DNA of 64,000 bases from Novilysobacter selenitireducens. GTDB lineage: Bacteria > Pseudomonadota > Gammaproteobacteria > Xanthomonadales > Xanthomonadaceae. The stretch is taken from positions 124,001-188,000 of the forward strand of contig NZ_JAINZW010000002.1 in the NCBI RefSeq assembly GCF_020026895.1, in the 5' to 3' direction. Shown here in pieces: positions 28,111-36,999 of the stretch (positions within the stretch are counted from its first letter, which is position 1; each line of letters opens with the position of its first letter). The translations under genes were made by a program, and so were the position numbers. The notes below the pieces were generated by a model, which saw nothing but the letters and a program-made list of their open reading frames with translations, searched no databases and was not told the origin of the DNA.

Positions 28111-29072
28111 GCAGCGACCCTGCCATCACTGTCGGCCTGGTCGGTGCCCGCGGCTACGTGGGCGCCGAACTGATTGCATTGATCGATGCCCATCCGCGGT
28201 TCGAGCTGGCGTACGTGTCCTCGCGCGAACTGGAGGGCCAGGCCGTCGCCGACCACCATCCGGGGCACCGCGGCGGTTTGCGTTACAGCGCGCCCGCGCT
28301 GGAGGCACTGCCGACCCTGCAGGCCGACGCCGTCGTGCTGGCGCTGCCCAACGGGCATGCAGGCAGGGCGGTGGCGGCGTTCGACGCCAGCGAGGCGAAC
28401 CCCGTCATCGTCGACCTGTCGGCCGACTACCGGTTCGATGACACCTGGCACTACGGCCTACCCGAGCTCACCCGCGCAGCGGGGCAGGGTGCGCGGCGCA
28501 TCAGCAACCCCGGCTGCTACGCCACGGCGATGCAGCTGGCCATCGCGCCCATGCTCGACGAGCTGGACGGCCCGGTGCAGTGCTTCGGCGTGTCCGGATG
28601 GTCCGGCGCTGGCACGTCGCCGTCCGACAAGAGCAATCCCGAGCTGCTGCGCGACAACCTGATGCCGTACGCGTTGGCGGGCCATGTGCACGAGCGCGAA
28701 GTCACGCGCCACCTGGAGCACCCGGTCGAGTTCATGCCGCACGTGGCGCCACACTTCCGCGGGCTGACGATTACCGCCAACCTGCACCTGGCGCGAGCAT
28801 TCCGGATCGACGAAGTGCTCGAGCGCTACCGGGACCGATACGGCCGGGAGCCCCTGGTACGCGTGCTCGAAGACGCGCCCTGGGTCAGCCGTATCGCCGG
28901 TCGGCACCATGCCGAGATTGGAGGTTTCACGCTCTCGGATGACGGTCGTCGGCTGGTCGCGGTATCCACGCTCGACAACCTGCTCAAGGGAGCGGCCACG
29001 CAGGCGCTGCAGAACCTCAACCTCGCCTTTGGACTCGACGAGTTCGAAGGCATTCCCCTATCAACGCTGTAG
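28107..29072 (+). CDS. argC: N-acetyl-gamma-glutamyl-phosphate reductase
   Basis: 321 aa. NADP-binding [12 protein letters not shown] near the N-terminus and the catalytic Cys137 in [21 protein letters not shown] is also conserved. It reduces N-acetylglutamyl-phosphate to the semialdehyde. GTG start at 28107 overlaps the argAB stop. Its stop codon TAG (29070-29072) lies inside a REP element that begins TGTAGGAGC, so the repeat has supplied the end of the gene. Confidence 0.93.
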   Translation: MSSDPAITVGLVGARGYVGAELIALIDAHPRFELAYVSSRELEGQAVADHHPGHRGGLRYSAPALEALPTLQADAVVLALPNGHAGRAVAAFDASEANPVIVDLSADYRFDDTWHYGLPELTRAAGQGARRISNPGCYATAMQLAIAPMLDELDGPVQCFGVSGWSGAGTSPSDKSNPELLRDNLMPYALAGHVHEREVTRHLEHPVEFMPHVAPHFRGLTITANLHLARAFRIDEVLERYRDRYGREPLVRVLEDAPWVSRIAGRHHAEIGGFTLSDDGRRLVAVSTLDNLLKGAATQALQNLNLAFGLDEFEGIPLSTL

Positions 29073-29135
29073 GAGCGGTTTCAGCCGCGAGCGCTCCTTC
29101 GGCGACCGGTGATCGCGGCTGAAGCCGCTCCTACA
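29068..29135. repeat. inverted pair of REP-type A elements overlapping the argC stop
   Basis: TGTAGGAGCGGTTTCAGCCG (from 29068) and the inverted copy ATCGCGGCTGAAGCCGCTCC (from 29112). The first copy contains the TAG stop of argC. Confidence 0.85.
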
Positions 29136-29155
29136 GAGTCAACCAGGCGCAACTC

Positions 29156-30448
29156 ATGACCGACCTCCTCTGGCAGAAGCCCGGCGTTCGCATCGACGAA
29201 CGCATCCAGCAGTTCTGCGCCGGTGACGACGTGGTGCTGGACCGCGAATTCTTCGCCTTCGACATCCAGGCCAGCCGGGCGCACGCGCAAGGCCTGCAGC
29301 GCATCGGCATCCTTTCCCCAGACGAGCTGGCCGGCATCGAACGCGAACTCGATGCGCTCGCCGACGACTTCGCCGCCGGCCGCTTCGTACTCGATGCGCG
29401 CTTCGAGGATGGCCACTCGGCCATCGAAGCGCGGCTGGTCGAGCGTTTGGGCGATGCCGGACGCCGGATCCACACCGGCCGCAGCCGCAACGACCAGGTG
29501 CTGGTCGCCACGCGGCTGTGGCTGAAGGACCGGTTGGCACGGGTCCAGGCGCTGTGCCGGGAGGTCGCGGAGGTCGCCCTTGCGCGGGCCGACGCCGAGG
29601 CGATGCTGCCGCTGCCGGGCTATACCCACCTGCAGCGCGCCGTGGTGTCGTCCTGCGGCATGTGGTGGGCGGCGTGGGCCGAGGGGTTCATCGACAACGC
29701 CGTGCGCGCCCGCGACACGCTGGCCTGGGTCGATGCCAACCCGCTGGGCAGCGCCGCCGGTTACGGCGTCAACCTGCCGCTGGACCGTGACCACACCACG
29801 CAGGCGCTCGGCTTCGGCCGGATGCAGGTGGCCGCGACCTACGCGCAGCTTTCGCGCGGCAAGTTCGAGCTGGCGGCCATCGAGGCGCTCGGCTCGGCGG
29901 TGCTCGACCTGCGCCGGCTGGCGTGGGACCTGAGCCTGTTCACCAGCGCCGAGTTCGGCTTCGTCGCGCTGCCGGCGCAGTACACCACCGGCAGTTCGAT
30001 CATGCCCAACAAGCGCAATCCGGACGTCATCGAGCTGATGCGCGCGAGCTACGCGGCCGTGGCCGCGGCGCGCACCGAGATCGAGCAGCTGCTGTCGCTG
30101 CCGTCGGGCTACCACCGCGACCTGCAATTCTCCAAGGGCGCGATCTTCCATGCCTTCGGTCGCGGACTCGGCGCGCTGGAGCTGCTGCCGGACCTGCTGC
30201 GCAACCTGGAGTGGAAGCCCGACGCGATGCGCGCCGCGCTGGACGCGTCGATGTATGCCACCGACCTTGCAGTGGACATGGCGCGGCAGGGCGTGCCGTT
30301 CCGCGATGCCTACGTGCAGGCCGCCGACCCTGCCCGATGGGAGCAGGGCGACCCCGAAGCCAGCCTGGGCGCGCGCGTGTCACCGGGCGCGGCGGGCGAT
30401 CTGCAGCTGGACGTGCTCGGCGCACGCCTCGCGTCGCTTTCGAAATAG
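29156..30448 (+). CDS. argH: argininosuccinate lyase
   Basis: 430 aa fumarase/aspartase-superfamily enzyme. [10 protein letters not shown], the general-base region [10 protein letters not shown], and the signature [12 protein letters not shown] are present. It splits argininosuccinate to arginine and fumarate, ending the pathway. It is last in the cluster and converges on pgaD. It is shorter than E. coli ArgH (457 aa), mainly at the C-terminus. Confidence 0.95.
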   Translation: MTDLLWQKPGVRIDERIQQFCAGDDVVLDREFFAFDIQASRAHAQGLQRIGILSPDELAGIERELDALADDFAAGRFVLDARFEDGHSAIEARLVERLGDAGRRIHTGRSRNDQVLVATRLWLKDRLARVQALCREVAEVALARADAEAMLPLPGYTHLQRAVVSSCGMWWAAWAEGFIDNAVRARDTLAWVDANPLGSAAGYGVNLPLDRDHTTQALGFGRMQVAATYAQLSRGKFELAAIEALGSAVLDLRRLAWDLSLFTSAEFGFVALPAQYTTGSSIMPNKRNPDVIELMRASYAAVAAARTEIEQLLSLPSGYHRDLQFSKGAIFHAFGRGLGALELLPDLLRNLEWKPDAMRAALDASMYATDLAVDMARQGVPFRDAYVQAADPARWEQGDPEASLGARVSPGAAGDLQLDVLGARLASLSK

Positions 30449-30464
30449 CGCGCGCGCCGGTCCG

Positions 30465-30962
30465 TCAGGTCAACGCAGGCGCACGCGAGGGCCTCGGTGC
30501 CGGCCCTTGCGTCGCGAGTTCGGAGGCCACCGTGATGCCGCTCAATCCGGCCTGTTCGTCCAGTGTCAGCGTCGCCACGCGCGCGCCACGCAGGCGGTCG
30601 GCAAACAGGTGCGAGGCGCCGAGGGCGTCGGCGATCTCGTCCGGGGTCGTGTCACCCACGTGCGAGCGGCGCTCGCGGTTCTGGAAGCGGAGCCGGTTGA
30701 TCTCCGCCCAGCCGATCAGCAGCAGCGCGCATGCCACCGCCAGCAGGGGCAGCGTTAGCGCCAGCGTGCGGTCGAAGCCCGCCTCGGGCAGCCAGAGCTG
30801 CACGTAGCTGCCACGAAGCCCGAGCCACCACAGCAGCAGGGTAACCAAGGGCAGGATCAGGTAGAAGTAAACCGCCCACGCCAACAAAGTGATAGTGCCG
30901 TACAGGCCACGCTGCACGTTGGACTGGTTCTGCGGGGAGTAGATCAGGACTTGGCTGTTCAT
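30465..30962 (-). CDS. pgaD: PGA synthase subunit PgaD
   Basis: 165 aa. Two N-terminal hydrophobic segments (about 22-50 and 67-88) and a cytoplasmic tail ending Pro/Ala-rich. PgaD forms the inner-membrane PGA polymerase with PgaC; in E. coli c-di-GMP binds the PgaC-PgaD interface. Identification rests on size, topology and the place after pgaC, whose stop overlaps this start (ATGA). The sequence itself is poorly conserved in the family. Confidence 0.8.
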   Translation of the reverse strand: MNSQVLIYSPQNQSNVQRGLYGTITLLAWAVYFYLILPLVTLLLWWLGLRGSYVQLWLPEAGFDRTLALTLPLLAVACALLLIGWAEINRLRFQNRERRSHVGDTTPDEIADALGASHLFADRLRGARVATLTLDEQAGLSGITVASELATQGPAPRPSRAPALT

Positions 30963-32215
30963 CGCAGGCCTCGGTCGGGGCTGGTCCAGACGGCACGCCG
31001 GTTGCGCCGTTGCAGCAGGGTCATCGGCAGGGCGGCCACGGTAGTGAAGAGCGCCAGCAGCCAGTAGGCGGCCGGGTACCAGACCATCCAGTAGTAGTTG
31101 CGTCCTATGCGGGGCTCGTAACGGCGGTCGATCAGCAGGCTGATGGCGAACTGCAGCAGGCATACGACGCCCAGCACCATGCCGTGCCAGCGCGGCAGCA
31201 GGGTGTCCACGGTCAGGTGCTCCGGCAGCGCGACGAACTTGCCGAGCAGCCACAACACCATGATGGACAGCATCACGTAGGCCCAGACGACGCTGAGGCT
31301 GTACTCGGCCAGCACGCCCCACATTCGGCGGCGGCGCCAGTTGAACAGGTCCGTCCCGTGCCGCAGCGCCACCTCCACGCCACCCTTGGCCCAGCGCAGC
31401 CGTTGGTTCCACAGGCCACGCAGGGTTTCTGGCATGAGGATGAAGCACATCGCGTTGGGCTCGTAGCGGATGTCCCAGTGCGCGATCTGCAGGCGCCAGC
31501 TGATGTCGATGTCCTCGGTGACCATGTCGTCGGACCAGTAGCCGACGCTGTGCAGCGCCGTGCGGCGGAAGGCGCAGATCACGCCGGACACGGTGAACAG
31601 CCGGCCGTAGACGCGCTGCGCGCGCTTGATCATGCCGATGATCGAGCTGAACTCGCCGACCTGCAGCCGGCCCAGCAGCGTGGAGCGGTTGCGTACCCGC
31701 GGGTTGCCGGTCACGGCACCGACGCGCGGCCCGCTGGTCAGGTGCCACATCATCCAGTGCGTGGCGTACTCGTCCAGCAGGGCGTCGCCGTCCACGCACA
31801 CCAGGTACTCGCTGCGTGCCGCCAGCGTGCCCATCCGCAAGGCGTTGGCCTTGCCCTGGTTGCTTGCCAGGTGCAGCACGCGCAGGCGCGGGTATTGGCG
31901 GGCGAGGGCATCGAGTGCGGCACCGGTGCCGTCGCTGCTGCCATCGTTGATGGCGATGATCTCGAAGTCCGGGTACACCTGGGCGTCCAGTGCGGCGATG
32001 GTCTCGGCGACGTTGTCCTCCTCGTTGTGGCAGGGGACCAACAGGCTCGCCATCGGATAGGCCTTCATCCGCGGCGGGTCGTCGCGCAGCGGCGTTCCGC
32101 GCTCGCGGCGGAAGAAGTAGTACAGGCCGCCGATCATCCACAGGAACGACATGGTGATCGGGTAGTAGAAGGCGAACTGGAAGAGGACGTCCAACAGTCC
32201 CACTGGCGTAGTCAT
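30959..32215 (-). CDS. pgaC: poly-beta-1,6-N-acetyl-D-glucosamine synthase PgaC
   Basis: 418 aa processive family-2 glycosyltransferase with membrane helices at both ends. VPCHNEE, INDGSSDGT, VCVDGDALLD, TEDID and the QxxRW motif (NQRLRWAKGG) cover the UDP-GlcNAc site. It polymerises N-acetylglucosamine across the inner membrane. It is third in pgaABCD and starts 12 bp after the pgaB stop. Confidence 0.93.
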   Translation of the reverse strand: MTTPVGLLDVLFQFAFYYPITMSFLWMIGGLYYFFRRERGTPLRDDPPRMKAYPMASLLVPCHNEEDNVAETIAALDAQVYPDFEIIAINDGSSDGTGAALDALARQYPRLRVLHLASNQGKANALRMGTLAARSEYLVCVDGDALLDEYATHWMMWHLTSGPRVGAVTGNPRVRNRSTLLGRLQVGEFSSIIGMIKRAQRVYGRLFTVSGVICAFRRTALHSVGYWSDDMVTEDIDISWRLQIAHWDIRYEPNAMCFILMPETLRGLWNQRLRWAKGGVEVALRHGTDLFNWRRRRMWGVLAEYSLSVVWAYVMLSIMVLWLLGKFVALPEHLTVDTLLPRWHGMVLGVVCLLQFAISLLIDRRYEPRIGRNYYWMVWYPAAYWLLALFTTVAALPMTLLQRRNRRAVWTSPDRGLR

Positions 32216-32226
32216 GTCACGGCCTC

Positions 32227-34116
32227 TCAGCGGGGTGGGTAGGGGAAGCTGCGCGAGCTGATCGCCGCGCGGGTCGGTTCGAAGGCGGGCAGGTCGCGCA
32301 CGAAGTCGTCCGGGTAGTAGCCCAGGTGCCTCACGCCGGCTGCCTGCATGGCGCGCATCTGGGACTGCAGCCGCTCACCCGGGATCGGGGTTTGCGTGCG
32401 CCAGTCCACCGTCTGCAGTTCGAACACCGTGCGCGCCAGTCCGTCGGGGTGGCGATCGACCGCGGCGACCAGGTCCAGCAGCCAGCGATCGGGATCGGCC
32501 GCGCCTTCCATCCACGGCATCGCCATCAATGCGGTGTAGTCGTAGGCGTCGAGGAATGCGTCCAGCCGCTGGCCGAACCAGGCTTCGCTACCGGGCTGCA
32601 GCACCGGGCGCGCGTACAGGTTGCGCACGGTGACCAGCTTGGGCCGCCAGCGCTCGGCACGGGCCGCCAGCGCAAGACTGAAGTCGACCAGAAGCTGCGT
32701 GCGTTCGGTCGGCTCGTCGGCGCTGCCGGCCCCGAGGTCGCCATCGCGCAGGTAGGCATCGTCGTGGAACAGCAGGCCTTCGATATAGCTGGCCACTGCG
32801 AGGTCTTCGTAGATGTCGCCCACGTAGGCCAGCACGCGCGGGTCCGACGGGTCCAGGCGGTAGACCTCGCCTTCGGCACCGGGTTCGTCGCGAATGCGCA
32901 TCTGCTCGGCGAAGGCGGCGTCGGTCGGCTCGTAGCCCAGCACCGGCAACCACGCCAGCACCTTGGTGCCGGCGCGCGTGCGCAGCTGCCAGGCGACGCG
33001 GTTGTAGAGGTCGGCACGCACCGGCAGGTGGCGGTTCGGGAAATACAGCGCGTCGGCCGAACCATTGCCATCCGGGTCGGCAAAGGCCTGCAGGAACACA
33101 TGCGTCGGGCCCAGGCCGCGGATGCGCTCGATGAGCGTGTCCAGGTTGCGTTCCAGCTGCGCCGGGTCGGGGTCGTAGACGTAGTCCAGGTCAACCTGGA
33201 TCGCGCGCATGGCGAGGCGTTCCTCGTCGCGCCGCAGCTCGCGTGCGAACTCCACCACGTCGGGGTTGTCCACCAGCAGCAGGCGCGACAGCCCGTGCAG
33301 GTCGACGAGCGGGCGGGCCAGGCCTTCGAGGTCGAACGAGACTTCCAGCCCCAGGTCGTCGGCGACACGGTTGGCTTCGTCGCTGTAGGCGGCGTACGGC
33401 CAGACGATGGCGCGGGGTCGTGCCGCGGTATTGCCGGCAATGGCCTCGATGCTGCGCAAGAGGTCGGCCCGCAGGCGCTCGCGGTACACCGCTTCAGATT
33501 CGTAACGCGCACTGGTTGGATCGAAGATCCGGGTGATGGCCGCGGGCGTCAGGTTGCCCTGCGGGTTGGCCAGCACGCCCCGGTGCAGGTCATGGCTGTG
33601 GGATGCGACTTCCACCAGGCCCGAGGCCTGCATCTCGCGCAGCTGCGCCCAGGTCATGAAGTCGTCCCGGTCGAACGCGCGCGGGCCGTAATCCACGGTG
33701 CGCTGCGGGGCGAGGTCGACCCAGTCGGTAACGACCGCCATCAGCGCCGGGTAGCCGTATGCCTGCAGCAGCGGATAGGCATGCGTGTAATGGCTGCGCA
33801 GGCCATCGTCGAACGTCAGCAGCACGGCCTTGGGCGGGAGCGGCGGTCCGCCGCGCTGGGCGGCGACGATCCGGTCCAGATCGACGGGCGTGTAGCCGTG
33901 GCCGGACAGCCAGTCCAGATGGGCGGCGAAGTTGTGCGTACTGGTGGCATACGCGTCGGGGTCGCCGCTGGCGTCCACGTCGTCGCGGATGTCGTGGTAG
34001 CTGATGACCAGAAGCTCCGACGGCGGCGCGGCCATTGATGCCGGGGTCCACAGCAGCAGGCCCAGCAATGCCAGCGCGACGGCACGGGCGCGGATTCGTG
34101 TCGTGATGCGGCTCAT
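32227..34116 (-). CDS. pgaB: poly-N-acetylglucosamine N-deacetylase PgaB
   Basis: 629 aa. Signal peptide (about 1-30, ending SMAAPP), then the carbohydrate esterase 4 deacetylase domain (about 33-290: YHDIRDD, LLTFDDG, ASHSHDLH metal motif) and the C-terminal glycoside hydrolase-like PgaB domain (about 310-625). It partly deacetylates PGA in the periplasm, which export needs. No lipobox Cys is seen, unlike the E. coli lipoprotein. ATG at 34116, one base past the pgaA stop. Confidence 0.92.
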   Translation of the reverse strand: MSRITTRIRARAVALALLGLLLWTPASMAAPPSELLVISYHDIRDDVDASGDPDAYATSTHNFAAHLDWLSGHGYTPVDLDRIVAAQRGGPPLPPKAVLLTFDDGLRSHYTHAYPLLQAYGYPALMAVVTDWVDLAPQRTVDYGPRAFDRDDFMTWAQLREMQASGLVEVASHSHDLHRGVLANPQGNLTPAAITRIFDPTSARYESEAVYRERLRADLLRSIEAIAGNTAARPRAIVWPYAAYSDEANRVADDLGLEVSFDLEGLARPLVDLHGLSRLLLVDNPDVVEFARELRRDEERLAMRAIQVDLDYVYDPDPAQLERNLDTLIERIRGLGPTHVFLQAFADPDGNGSADALYFPNRHLPVRADLYNRVAWQLRTRAGTKVLAWLPVLGYEPTDAAFAEQMRIRDEPGAEGEVYRLDPSDPRVLAYVGDIYEDLAVASYIEGLLFHDDAYLRDGDLGAGSADEPTERTQLLVDFSLALAARAERWRPKLVTVRNLYARPVLQPGSEAWFGQRLDAFLDAYDYTALMAMPWMEGAADPDRWLLDLVAAVDRHPDGLARTVFELQTVDWRTQTPIPGERLQSQMRAMQAAGVRHLGYYPDDFVRDLPAFEPTRAAISSRSFPYPPR

Positions 34117-34117
34117 G

Positions 34118-36232
34118 TCATTCCCCCCATGCCACGCGCAGGTCGAAGCTGACCCGGTCCTCGCGCACGCCGTCGTACACCGGGCGCGCGTAGCCGACGC
34201 CGTAGCCGATCTGCCGGCCGGCAGCCAGTTGCCATTCGTGTTCGTAGCGCACCTGCGGGTACCACTCGGCGCCGAAGCCTTCCTGCCAGTAGTTGACCGC
34301 CGACACGGCAAGCCGGTGGCGGAAGTGGCGGTCGTAGCGGCGCCAAGCGATGTGGTCGGCCCGCAGGCCCAATTCCAGTGATGCGTCGCGCGTCGGATTG
34401 AAGTACGGCGCGTCCTCGCGCGAGCCGCGCCCGGCCTGCACGCCGCCGAATCCATTGAGCAGGAAGTGCGGGCGGCTCGTCAGACGCTGGTCGAACAGCA
34501 CGGATGCGGAGTCGCGGCGATTGCCGTCCTCGTAGCGCAGGTGCTCCAGGCCCGCCTGCACGGTGGTGAACTCGGTGGGCGTGTAGTCGAGCCGCACGCG
34601 GGCCGCGTCGGCCGAAATTCCCGCGCGCCGCGCCTGCAGCGATGCCAGCGGTTCGTTGAGATAGACCGACGCCCGGCCGGCGAGTACGTCGCTGAAGCGC
34701 CATTGCCCCCAGGTGCCCACCGTGGTGCCGTCGTCGTAGTCGTCGGTGGGCACGGCGGCTTCCAGGCCCCACTGCAGGCGGTCATGCACGTACGACAGGC
34801 CGGCGCCGAACAGCCGGTGGTGGACGCGCTCGCCCTCGAAGTCCGCGTTGGCTTCAAGCACATGCGCGGTCAGCCGCCAACGGTCGTTGAAGAGCGGCGA
34901 CGCGACGCGCAGTTCGTGGCGTGAATCGCGCGAGCCGAGGGGAGACGCCACGGCGGTGTCCGCGGTCCCGTCGTCGGTGTTGCGGCCCCACGCGGATTCG
35001 TAATTGACCTGCCAGCCCTGGCGGCGCTCCCAACGCTGCTGTGCGCGCTGTGCATGGAGGTTTTCGGGGTGCAGCGCGATGAGCTCCGCCAGCAGGCGAC
35101 GAGCTTCGGCTGTCCGGTCCAGGTCCAGTAATGCCTGTACCTCGCCGACGCGGGGCGCGGCATCGTCCGGATCGAGGGTCTTCGCCACGCGGTGACGCTC
35201 CAGCCCGCGCTCGCCCCAGCCACGCTGGAGATACACCGACCCCAGGGTCTGGTGCAGGTGCGCGTTCATCGCGCCGACCGACACCAGCGATTCCGCCCGG
35301 CGCTGCGCGTCGGCGAGGGCGTGCGCGAAGGAATCGACCAGCACCCGCGTCACGTCGACGTCGTAACGGCGCCAGTTGGGATATTCCTGCCGGGCGCCGG
35401 CGCGGGTCAGCCACGGCGCTTCGCTGGCCTGCAGCGATTCCATCAGCGCGTAGGCATCGTCGAAGCGTTCGCTTTCGACATAGGCGTAGACCAGCAGGAT
35501 CCGGGCCTCGTGGGCTTCGGGATCGTCCCGCAACGTGGCTTCCAGCGCGTCCACGGCCAGCTCGGGGTGGCGCGCCGACAGCAGCGAGTCGCCGACCGCC
35601 GCGCCCACGTATGCAGGCAGCTCGCCACCGTCGGCGACGACCTGCCGATACCGCTCGCTGACCGCCTCGTGCTGCCCCAGCGTGTTCAGAGCGATGAGTT
35701 CGTCGTTGGCCATGCGCTGGCGCGAGACGGCGGCATCGTCGGTGGCGGCGAGCTTGGCGGTCAGTCCGGCCAGCGCGGCCTGTGCGGCCTGCATTTCGAC
35801 CAGGCGCGATTCCGGGGAAACCGGATGCAGGCCGCCCCAGACGATCATCCGTGCCACGCGGTCCGCCTGCAGGCGGCGGGCGATCACGGGTTCAAACAGG
35901 TGCGGCCGGGCCTGGTACAGCTCCCATGCGCGGTGCGAGGCGCCCAGGTCAGCCAGGGCCAGCACCCTGAGGCGGTAGGCGTCGTCGTCGGCGGGGTCGC
36001 GCTGCAGCAACGCCTCGCAGATCGCCAGGGTTTCCAGCCAGCGGCCTTCGTCGCGGAGCCGCCAAGCCTCCACCATCGCCTCGCCACGCGACATCGTGGA
36101 CAGGGCGGAGGCCGAAAGACGGGGGGTGTCAGGCGAGGGCGGGGTGGCGGGTTCGTTCCCGCGGGCCAGCCCGATCACGCAGGCTTGGGCCAATGCCAAG
36201 CCTGCGCATAAGCGCAGTGCAGTGTGTCCCAC
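34118..36232 (-). CDS. pgaA: PGA export outer-membrane porin PgaA
   Basis: 704 aa. Signal-like N-terminus, a superhelical tetratricopeptide region (about 45-400, repeated A/L-rich helices), and a C-terminal beta-barrel with alternating hydrophobic strands ending DRVSFDLRVAWGE. It carries PGA across the outer membrane. The GTG at 36232 is chosen because AGGGGGAG lies just upstream and a hydrophobic signal follows. Somewhat shorter than E. coli PgaA (about 807 aa). First gene of the operon. Confidence 0.88.
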   Translation of the reverse strand: MGHTALRLCAGLALAQACVIGLARGNEPATPPSPDTPRLSASALSTMSRGEAMVEAWRLRDEGRWLETLAICEALLQRDPADDDAYRLRVLALADLGASHRAWELYQARPHLFEPVIARRLQADRVARMIVWGGLHPVSPESRLVEMQAAQAALAGLTAKLAATDDAAVSRQRMANDELIALNTLGQHEAVSERYRQVVADGGELPAYVGAAVGDSLLSARHPELAVDALEATLRDDPEAHEARILLVYAYVESERFDDAYALMESLQASEAPWLTRAGARQEYPNWRRYDVDVTRVLVDSFAHALADAQRRAESLVSVGAMNAHLHQTLGSVYLQRGWGERGLERHRVAKTLDPDDAAPRVGEVQALLDLDRTAEARRLLAELIALHPENLHAQRAQQRWERRQGWQVNYESAWGRNTDDGTADTAVASPLGSRDSRHELRVASPLFNDRWRLTAHVLEANADFEGERVHHRLFGAGLSYVHDRLQWGLEAAVPTDDYDDGTTVGTWGQWRFSDVLAGRASVYLNEPLASLQARRAGISADAARVRLDYTPTEFTTVQAGLEHLRYEDGNRRDSASVLFDQRLTSRPHFLLNGFGGVQAGRGSREDAPYFNPTRDASLELGLRADHIAWRRYDRHFRHRLAVSAVNYWQEGFGAEWYPQVRYEHEWQLAAGRQIGYGVGYARPVYDGVREDRVSFDLRVAWGE

Positions 36233-36460
36233 GAACTCCCCCTGTAGACAACGACAACGGTCTGGCAACAAGTGCAGGCACCCCATGGGTGCGCCGGCAC
36301 GTCTGCACAGACTTTATTAGTGTGAAGCGTGTCACGTTTCGTGCGCTAGTAATAACGTCGGAAGCGTGACGGGAGGGACACGAGGAGCAGGGCGGACCTG
36401 ACCCGGTTCAGGCGGATAGACTGCGCCTCCGGTCTCCACCTCTCTCCACCTCACCATCCC

Positions 36461-36667
36461 ATGCCCATTTCCGCGCAGCCGCACCCCGACCTTGAAGACA
36501 CCCGCATCGGCGTGGTCGGCCTGGGCTATGTGGTGCTGGCGGTGCCGCACGCCGGGTTCGCCTCCGAGGCGGGGCGGGGCGACCTGCGCCGGTGGACCAA
36601 GCCGCACTCGGTCATCTACGACGCCAAGTCGGCGCTGGAGGGCGTGGAGGTCGACGGGCGGCTCTAG
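36461..36667 (+). pseudogene. remnant of a TviB/WbpO-type nucleotide-sugar dehydrogenase with internal in-frame deletion
   Basis: 68 codons. Residues 13-24 (DTRIGVVGLGYV) look like the start of the NAD-binding fold of UDP-sugar 6-dehydrogenases. Residues from about 25 (VLAVPH) to the end (HSVIYDAKSALEGVEVDGRL) look like the last 40 residues of the same protein (VLAVPH...YDVKSxLP...VDGRL). Roughly 350 codons between are missing and the frame is kept, with the junction near GYV/VLAV. The product cannot be an enzyme: it lacks the substrate and catalytic-Cys domains. Family match is from memory of the motif order. Confidence 0.65.
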
Positions 36668-36696
36668 CCGTCCGCGCCGACAAAGCCCGCGGGCAC

Positions 36697-36728
36697 AAAA
36701 AAACCGGCGCAAGGCCGGTTTTTTTTTC
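36697..36728. terminator. bidirectional Rho-independent terminator
   Basis: AACCGGC (36702-36708) and GCCGGTT (36714-36720) around GCAAG, flanked by an A-run on the left and a run of nine T on the right. It can stop transcription from either side, separating the pseudogene from the tRNA on the opposite strand. Confidence 0.88.
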
Positions 36729-36755
36729 CACTGCCAGTTGGGCGGGCCAACTTAT

Positions 36756-36832
36756 TGGTCGGGGAGACAGGATTTGAACCTGCGACTTCTACGTCCCGAA
36801 CGTAGCGCTCTACCAGGCTGAGCTACACCCCG
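36756..36832 (-). tRNA. tRNA-Pro (anticodon CGG)
   Basis: 77 nt with encoded CCA. On the minus strand: acceptor CGGGGTG / CTCCCCG, D-loop AGCCTGGTA, anticodon arm CTACG-TTCGGGA-CGTAG with CGG at 34-36, and T-arm GCAGG-TTCAAAT-CCTGT. The acceptor has one U-U mismatch (position 6/67). A73 discriminator and CCA follow. The terminator at 36697-36728 lies directly downstream. Confidence 0.93.
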
Positions 36833-36999
36833 ACGGCAGAGCCGCGAATTCTAACGAGTCGGTCGGGGGCGACGCAATAGCCCCGTATGCCTGCAGTGAG
36901 CAAGGCGGCGGGCAGGGCGGCCGGCTGCGGCTAAACTGTGCGGCTCATCGAACCCCGCCTGCGGCCCGTGCCGCAGGCCCGCCACACCTGGAGTTCCGC

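Noticed and set aside
36772-36821. Short protein-coding frame across the tRNA region
   Set aside because: The apparent peptide is the usual false translation of a tRNA gene; the cloverleaf with CCA is clear.
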